A DNA stretch of 9,532 nucleotides from Alphaproteobacteria bacterium. Lineage in GTDB: Bacteria; Pseudomonadota; Alphaproteobacteria; Rhizobiales; Aestuariivirgaceae. Numbering within the stretch: position 1 is the first letter of the stretch; each line of letters starts with the position of its first letter. Below the pieces are notes generated by a model. That model saw only the letters and a list, made by a program, of their open reading frames with translations, ran no database searches and was not told where the DNA came from. The stretch is taken from assembly GCA_024639035.1 (NCBI GenBank), contig JAHEJE010000093.1, positions 1 to 9,532 of the forward strand, written 5' to 3'. Below are positions 6,181-9,532 of the stretch, one piece after another. The position numbers were made by a program, and so were the translations under genes.

Positions 6181-6209
6181 AGAATAACGATTCTTTGTGA
6201 ACATAACAA
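6181..6209 (-). promoter_or_regulatory. Candidate promoter for the radical SAM - rnhB transcript
   Basis: On the minus strand TTGTTA (6204-6209) and TATTCT (6181-6186) are separated by 17 bases. Transcription would then begin near 6174, the proposed ATG, giving a leaderless or almost leaderless mRNA. A GANTC site (6189-6193) lies in the spacer, and a short inverted repeat (AGAAT/ATTCT, 6181-6194) covers the -10. Confidence 0.35.
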
Positions 6210-6232
6210 GAACAAATATTGAAGGATATGAC

Positions 6233-6260
6233 TTGCCCATGCTTCGGCAACGGCTATCTT
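6233..6260 (+). promoter_or_regulatory. Candidate promoter for the glycosyltransferase - DUF2064 pair
   Basis: TTGCCC (6233-6238) and TATCTT (6255-6260) are separated by 16 bases. The expected start near 6267 is about three bases before the ATG at 6270, again implying an almost leaderless mRNA. No ribosome binding site precedes that ATG. Confidence 0.33.
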
Positions 6261-6269
6261 GTCGGCATC

Positions 6270-6956
6270 ATGCTGAGCGTCGTCATCCCAACATTGAATG
6301 CCGAAGAGCATCTGCAGCGATCGCTGCCCGGGCTGGCGGCTGGCGCGATTGCCGGCTCGGTGGGGCAGCTCGTCATCGCCGACGGCGGTTCGACGGATGC
6401 CACGCTGGCTGTGGCGGAGGCAGCCGGCGCCGACATCGTTCGGGCCCCAAGGGGGCGCGGGTCGCAGCTCGCCGAAGGCGCAAGAGCAGCGCGCGGCGAC
6501 TGGTTGTTGTTCATCCATGCCGATACGGTCCTCGATGCGGGCTGGGAGCCGAAGGTCGATGCATTCATCAGGAACCGGGATACAAACAGGCAAAGTGCGG
6601 CGGCGGTTTTTCGTTTCCGGCTCGACGACGGCGGCATCAAGGCGCGGCTGCTGGAGAGGATTGTCGCATTGCGGACATGGGCACTGGCATTGCCCTATGG
6701 CGATCAGTGCCTGTTGATTTCGCGCGATTTCCATGATCGGATCGGCGGCTTCAGGGCCATTCCGATCATGGAAGACGTCGACATCGTGCGCCGTATCGGT
6801 CGGGGCAAACTTCATGTCATCCCCCACGATGCGATCACCAGCGCCGAACGCTATGAGCGGAGCGGATATCTTCGCCGGATGGGGCGCAACATGGTGTGCA
6901 TTTGCCTGTGGTTCGGCGGGGTTTCGCCGGAGCGCATTGCCCGGATCTATCAATAA
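6270..6956 (+). CDS. Family 2 glycosyltransferase, TIGR04283 type
   Basis: A 228-residue GT-A-fold glycosyltransferase. The order of motifs is SVVIPTLNAEEHL at the N-terminus, LVIADGGSTDATL, GDWLLFIHADTVLD (HAD as the metal-binding DxD equivalent), GDQCLLISRDFHDRIGGFR and IMEDVDIVRRI with the acidic ED pair. This order fits TIGR04283, a family annotated as 'arsenosugar biosynthesis glycosyltransferase' because of its genome context. No membrane segments are evident, so it is probably cytoplasmic or peripheral. The ATG at 6270 starts exactly at the conserved SVVIP strand; alternatives are ATG 6228 and TTG 6219, which add a Cys-containing lead not seen in the family. Its stop TAA overlaps the next start (TAATG). 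Donor and acceptor are unknown; no arsenic methylase is present in the window. Confidence 0.9.
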   Translation: MLSVVIPTLNAEEHLQRSLPGLAAGAIAGSVGQLVIADGGSTDATLAVAEAAGADIVRAPRGRGSQLAEGARAARGDWLLFIHADTVLDAGWEPKVDAFIRNRDTNRQSAAAVFRFRLDDGGIKARLLERIVALRTWALALPYGDQCLLISRDFHDRIGGFRAIPIMEDVDIVRRIGRGKLHVIPHDAITSAERYERSGYLRRMGRNMVCICLWFGGVSPERIARIYQ

Positions 6957-7552
6957 TGCTGCGCAAGCATCTCGTGATCATGGCCAAACTGCCGCAGGCC
7001 GGGCGGGTGAAGACACGCCTGGCACGCGAGATCGGGACGGCAGAGGCGCTCAGGGTCTATCGGCGCATTCTGGATGCCACGATTGCGCAACTGGCGGCGG
7101 ATGAACGCTGGCGGACGTGGATTGCGGTTTCGCCGGACACGGCTGTTTCCACCAACTTCTGGCCGGCGTACGTGACGGTTTTCGGCCAAGGGGGCGGCAA
7201 TCTGGGGGCACGAATGCAGCGTGTTTTCGATGCATTGCCACCGGGACCGGCTGTGATCATCGGCAGTGACATTCCCGGGATCACACGGGCCGACATCGCC
7301 GCGGCGTTCGGCAAGCTCGGCGGGCACGACGCGGTGTTCGGGCCGGCTCCCGATGGCGGCTATTGGCTGGTCGGCGCCAGACGGCGGCCGAGGGTCCCGA
7401 GGTTCTTCGGCAATGTGCGTTGGTCAGGCGCGCAGGCGCTTGGCGACACGCTTGGAAATTTACACGGATTGCAGGTGGCGACGGTGCGCGAGATCGCCGA
7501 CCTCGATGAGATCGGCGATTACTTGAGGTGGCGCAAAGGATTTAAAGATTGA
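6956..7552 (+). CDS. DUF2064 / TIGR04282-type nucleotidyl- or glycosyltransferase-like protein
   Basis: A 198-residue protein with a nucleotide-diphosphosugar transferase-like (GT-A) fold. The N-terminus LVIMAKLPQAGRVKTRLA carries the nucleotide-binding KTRL motif, the middle has VIIGSDIPGI with the expected acidic residue, and FGPAPDGGYWLVG is the family's hallmark. These match DUF2064/TIGR04282, which very often sits beside TIGR04283 proteins, as here. The ATG at 6956 overlaps the stop of the preceding gene in TAATG, so translational coupling is likely; a reading frame open further upstream to 6896 would lie inside the glycosyltransferase. The last 11 bases overlap the convergent hydrolase gene. 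The pair might make an activated sugar or glycoside, but the reaction has not been shown for this group to my knowledge. Confidence 0.88.
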   Translation: MLRKHLVIMAKLPQAGRVKTRLAREIGTAEALRVYRRILDATIAQLAADERWRTWIAVSPDTAVSTNFWPAYVTVFGQGGGNLGARMQRVFDALPPGPAVIIGSDIPGITRADIAAAFGKLGGHDAVFGPAPDGGYWLVGARRRPRVPRFFGNVRWSGAQALGDTLGNLHGLQVATVREIADLDEIGDYLRWRKGFKD

Positions 7553-8516
7553 GTTGATAGGTGGCCGGAACGTAGCGGTAGCCATCGCCAACGGCTTCGA
7601 CATATCCCACGGCCGGGAACGGCATGTGATAACCGGTGAAGGGGATCTTGTCGGCGGCCAGCATGCCGAGGATTTTCTTGCGGGTGGCAACGGCATTTTC
7701 CTTGTCCATGTCGAAGCGGACATGCCAGTCGGGGCGTTGGAGTGAAACCACATAGTGGTTGCAGAAGTCGCCGCCGAGCAGCAGGCGTTTGCCGTCGCTT
7801 TCGATATGGAAGGCGGTGTGGCCCGGGGTGTGACCGTGCGCGGCCATGGCGGTGATGCCGCCGGTGACCGAAGCGCCATCCTTGATGAAACTGGTCTTTT
7901 CCGCCAATGGCTTGACATTTGAGGCGGTGAGCTTGGCGACGCGCTCGGTGCCGCCGGCCATGCGGTCGTCGTGGGTCCAGAAATTGAACTCGGTTTCGTG
8001 GGTGACGTATCTCGCGTTTGGAAACAGCGGCTTGCCGTCCTCCATCAGGCCACCGATGTGGTCCGGATGGAAATGGGTGAGAACGACGATGTCGACCTGG
8101 TCGGGACTGTAACCGATGCTCGACATGGCGGCGGCAAGGCGACCGGCGTTGGGACGGCGGGCGGCGCCGTTGCCGGAATCGAACATCACCAGCGCCTCGC
8201 CGGTGTTGACCATGACAGGCGAAAACCCGATTTCGAAGCGCTCGCGCGGCAGCATGTTGGCTTCGGCCAAGTCCTGCAGTTCCGCGGCCTCGATATTCTG
8301 GCCAAAGATCGGGTGAGGGCCATCCAGTTGGATGGCACCGTCATTGATGGTGGTGACCTCGAAGCCACCCAGCTTGAAACGGTAGTGACCGGGCGCTGAG
8401 CCGCCCAGCATCGGCGCGGCGGCGTGGACATAGCCGGTGCTGGAAATCACCAGGGGAGCGGCCAGCGCGGTTCCCAAAATCTGGCGGCGGCTAAGCGTCG
8501 TCTTAGTCGAAGTCAT
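7542..8516 (-). CDS. Tat-exported MBL-fold metallo-hydrolase, methyl parathion hydrolase-like
   Basis: A 324-residue secreted or periplasmic metallo-beta-lactamase-fold hydrolase. The N-terminus has a twin-arginine motif (LSRRQILG, residues 8-15), a hydrophobic run and an AHA/AAA-type cleavage region near residue 33. The two-metal site is complete: His148, His150, Asp152 and His153 in THFHPDH, His233 in HGHTPGH, Asp250 in LGGD and His297 in GYHMPF. The opening APGHYRFKLGGFEVTTINDG and the end GYRYVPATYQLNL closely follow methyl parathion hydrolase as I recall it. True substrate is unknown; lactones and organophosphates are possibilities seen in relatives. The ATG at 8516 has GGAAGG seven bases upstream, which decides it over an in-frame TTG at 8564. 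It lies 108 bases downstream of the transporter gene and overlaps the convergent DUF2064 gene by 11 bases. Confidence 0.9.
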   Translation of the reverse strand: MTSTKTTLSRRQILGTALAAPLVISSTGYVHAAAPMLGGSAPGHYRFKLGGFEVTTINDGAIQLDGPHPIFGQNIEAAELQDLAEANMLPRERFEIGFSPVMVNTGEALVMFDSGNGAARRPNAGRLAAAMSSIGYSPDQVDIVVLTHFHPDHIGGLMEDGKPLFPNARYVTHETEFNFWTHDDRMAGGTERVAKLTASNVKPLAEKTSFIKDGASVTGGITAMAAHGHTPGHTAFHIESDGKRLLLGGDFCNHYVVSLQRPDWHVRFDMDKENAVATRKKILGMLAADKIPFTGYHMPFPAVGYVEAVGDGYRYVPATYQLNL

Positions 8517-8523
8517 GAAAGCA

Positions 8524-8529
8524 CCTTCC
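8524..8529 (-). promoter_or_regulatory. Ribosome binding site of the MBL-fold hydrolase gene
   Basis: GGAAGG on the minus strand, seven bases before the ATG at 8516. It is the strongest ribosome binding site in the window and settles the start so that the Tat motif falls at residues 9-11. Confidence 0.7.
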
Positions 8530-8535
8530 TTTGAT

Positions 8536-8564
8536 GTTAGTGGCAAGTCGAACTGACCTTTCAA
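8536..8564 (-). promoter_or_regulatory. Weak candidate promoter for the MBL-fold hydrolase gene
   Basis: On the minus strand TTGAAA (8559-8564) and ACTAAC (8536-8541) are 17 bases apart. The -35 is good and the -10 poor. If used, it would let the hydrolase be expressed apart from the upstream transporter gene. Confidence 0.22.
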
Positions 8565-8624
8565 TTGTGACGGTTCTTGGTGCCATGCGGCGCGGTCACG
8601 GAGTTTTGACTGCGTCAGGCCAAA

Positions 8625-9532
8625 CTATTTCACGGCGTGAAATGTTTTGCTCATGCCGCTGCGGGCAATGGCAATGCCGGCAAGGATGACGAGCAAGGCG
8701 AGATATGCATTGGCGCCGGGGCGTTCGGCGAGGAAGAGGACGCCGTAGAGAACGCCGGCAAGCGGGACCAGGAAATTGATCTGGGCAAAGAAAGATGCGC
8801 CCTGCCGGGCGATCAGTTGGAACATGATCAAAGTTGCCAGGGCTGTCTGGAGGACACCCAGACCGATAGTCGCCCACAGGGCAGCGCTGCCAGGGGTCAG
8901 GGTCCAAGGCCTGTCGACGACAAGGCTGGCGGGAATCATCATTACAGCCGAGACGGCGATGACCGCAGCGGCGAGGGCCATCGGCGGGATAGACAGCAGA
9001 CGCTTGGTGATTATGGCGTTGATACCATAGCAAAAGGCGGCACCGGCCACGGCGAGTTGTCGTATGGTCTCGGAACCCAGGCCGGACAGTTTGGCCGGAC
9101 CGATGAGGACAACGAGGCCGATCAGGCCGAGTAAGACACCGGCGATCTTGCGGGCATTCAGTTTTTCATCGCCGGTAAACAGGTGCGCGAGCAGGATGGT
9201 GGTCAACGGCATCACGGCCATGAGGATGGCGGCCAGGCCTGAGTCGATCACCTCTTCGCCCCAACTGATCAACGAGAACGGCGCAGCGTTGCCAAACAAA
9301 CCGGCAGCGGCGATGCCGAACACAATCCGCGGTGTAGGTTTGAAGCGTTGACCGGCAAACCAGGCGACGACAACAAGAATTGCCGCAGCGAGGGTCAGGC
9401 GCATGGCGGTTAATGTGAGGGCCGGGATTGTTTCCACAGCTACTTTGATGAGGGTAAAACTGCCACCCCATATCAAGGCAAGGACGATGAGCAAGGCATA
9501 GTCGGCCAGACCGGGCGCGCGCGAACTCAATC
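8625..9532 (-). CDS. DMT-superfamily (EamA) transporter, 5' end probably outside the window
   Basis: An inner-membrane transporter of the drug/metabolite family with two EamA repeats and about ten predicted membrane segments. The first repeat begins LIVLALIWGGSFTLIKVAVETIPALTL, with the WGGSF motif typical of EamA, and LISWGEEVIDSGLAAILMAVMPLTTILLA shows the conserved 'A.L....P..T.L.A' pattern. The second repeat starts near LAVAGAAFCYGINAIITKR and ends with LVPLAGVLYGVLFLAERPGANAYLALLVILAGI. The only in-window start is a TTG at 9530, two bases from the edge, so the real start may lie outside; about 301 residues are visible, close to full length. The substrate (metabolite, amino acid or drug export) cannot be told. 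It is upstream of the MBL hydrolase gene on the same strand. Confidence 0.92.
   Translation of the reverse strand, partial: LSSRAPGLADYALLIVLALIWGGSFTLIKVAVETIPALTLTAMRLTLAAAILVVVAWFAGQRFKPTPRIVFGIAAAGLFGNAAPFSLISWGEEVIDSGLAAILMAVMPLTTILLAHLFTGDEKLNARKIAGVLLGLIGLVVLIGPAKLSGLGSETIRQLAVAGAAFCYGINAIITKRLLSIPPMALAAAVIAVSAVMMIPASLVVDRPWTLTPGSAALWATIGLGVLQTALATLIMFQLIARQGASFFAQINFLVPLAGVLYGVLFLAERPGANAYLALLVILAGIAIARSGMSKTFHAVK

Noticed and set aside
6168..6953. Minus-strand reading frame of 261 codons opposite the glycosyltransferase
   Set aside because: Shadow frame. The plus-strand protein shows a full set of GT2 motifs, and the minus-strand one has no recognisable domain.
2667..9532. Arsenic resistance island (ArsN1-like GNAT plus TIGR04282/TIGR04283 genes)
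   Set aside because: No arsenic-specific gene (arsR, arsB, arsC, arsM, arsH) is present, the GNAT and the pair are separated by core genes, and no mobile element or composition shift is seen.

Overview
The window is a gene-dense stretch of a GC-rich alphaproteobacterial chromosome, most likely Hyphomicrobiales (Rhizobiales). The evidence is a CcrM-type GANTC adenine methyltransferase beside rnhB, a CtrA-like half-site (TTAACCAT) and GANTC sites upstream of ccrM, and the neighbourhood smc / DsbA-like thioredoxin / DUF721 (DciA-like) / mutY, which I recall as typical of that order. Genus cannot be fixed from the sequence alone. I see no tRNA, rRNA, IS element, phage gene, CRISPR array or attachment site. 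No gene-free gap exceeds about 115 bases.

Layout. 1-1504 (minus): a probable operon read right to left, DUF721/DciA-like protein, then a Tat-exported DsbA-family oxidoreductase, then the start of smc (cut by the window edge). 1616-2683 (plus): mutY, divergent from the DUF721 gene and overlapping the end of the next gene tail to tail. 2667-6174 (minus): PA0069-type radical SAM protein, rnhB, ccrM with its own regulatory leader, and a PAT/ArsN1-like GNAT acetyltransferase 4 bases after ccrM. 6270-7552 (plus): a translationally coupled pair of GT-A-fold proteins, a family 2 glycosyltransferase (TIGR04283 type) and a DUF2064 protein (TIGR04282 type). 7542-9532 (minus): a Tat-exported metallo-beta-lactamase-fold hydrolase resembling methyl parathion hydrolase, and upstream of it a DMT/EamA transporter that probably runs off the window.

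How it fits together. Six genes serve chromosome upkeep: Smc (compaction and segregation), DciA-like (replicative helicase loading), MutY (8-oxoG:A repair), RNase HII (ribonucleotide removal) and CcrM (cell-cycle methylation), with the DsbA-like protein riding in the smc operon. The most informative non-coding stretch is the 106-base rnhB-ccrM gap. It holds three GANTC sites within 36 bases, arranged in two adjacent perfect inverted repeats, next to a CtrA-type half-site, which fits CtrA activation with methylation feedback on ccrM. The radical SAM / glycosyltransferase / DUF2064 group has no clear function. The two GT-type families carry the label 'arsenosugar biosynthesis', but no arsM, arsS or arsR is in the window, so that label should not be trusted here. 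I do not see a clearly novel multi-gene system; the window is mostly conserved core chromosome with a few interesting regulatory and context features.
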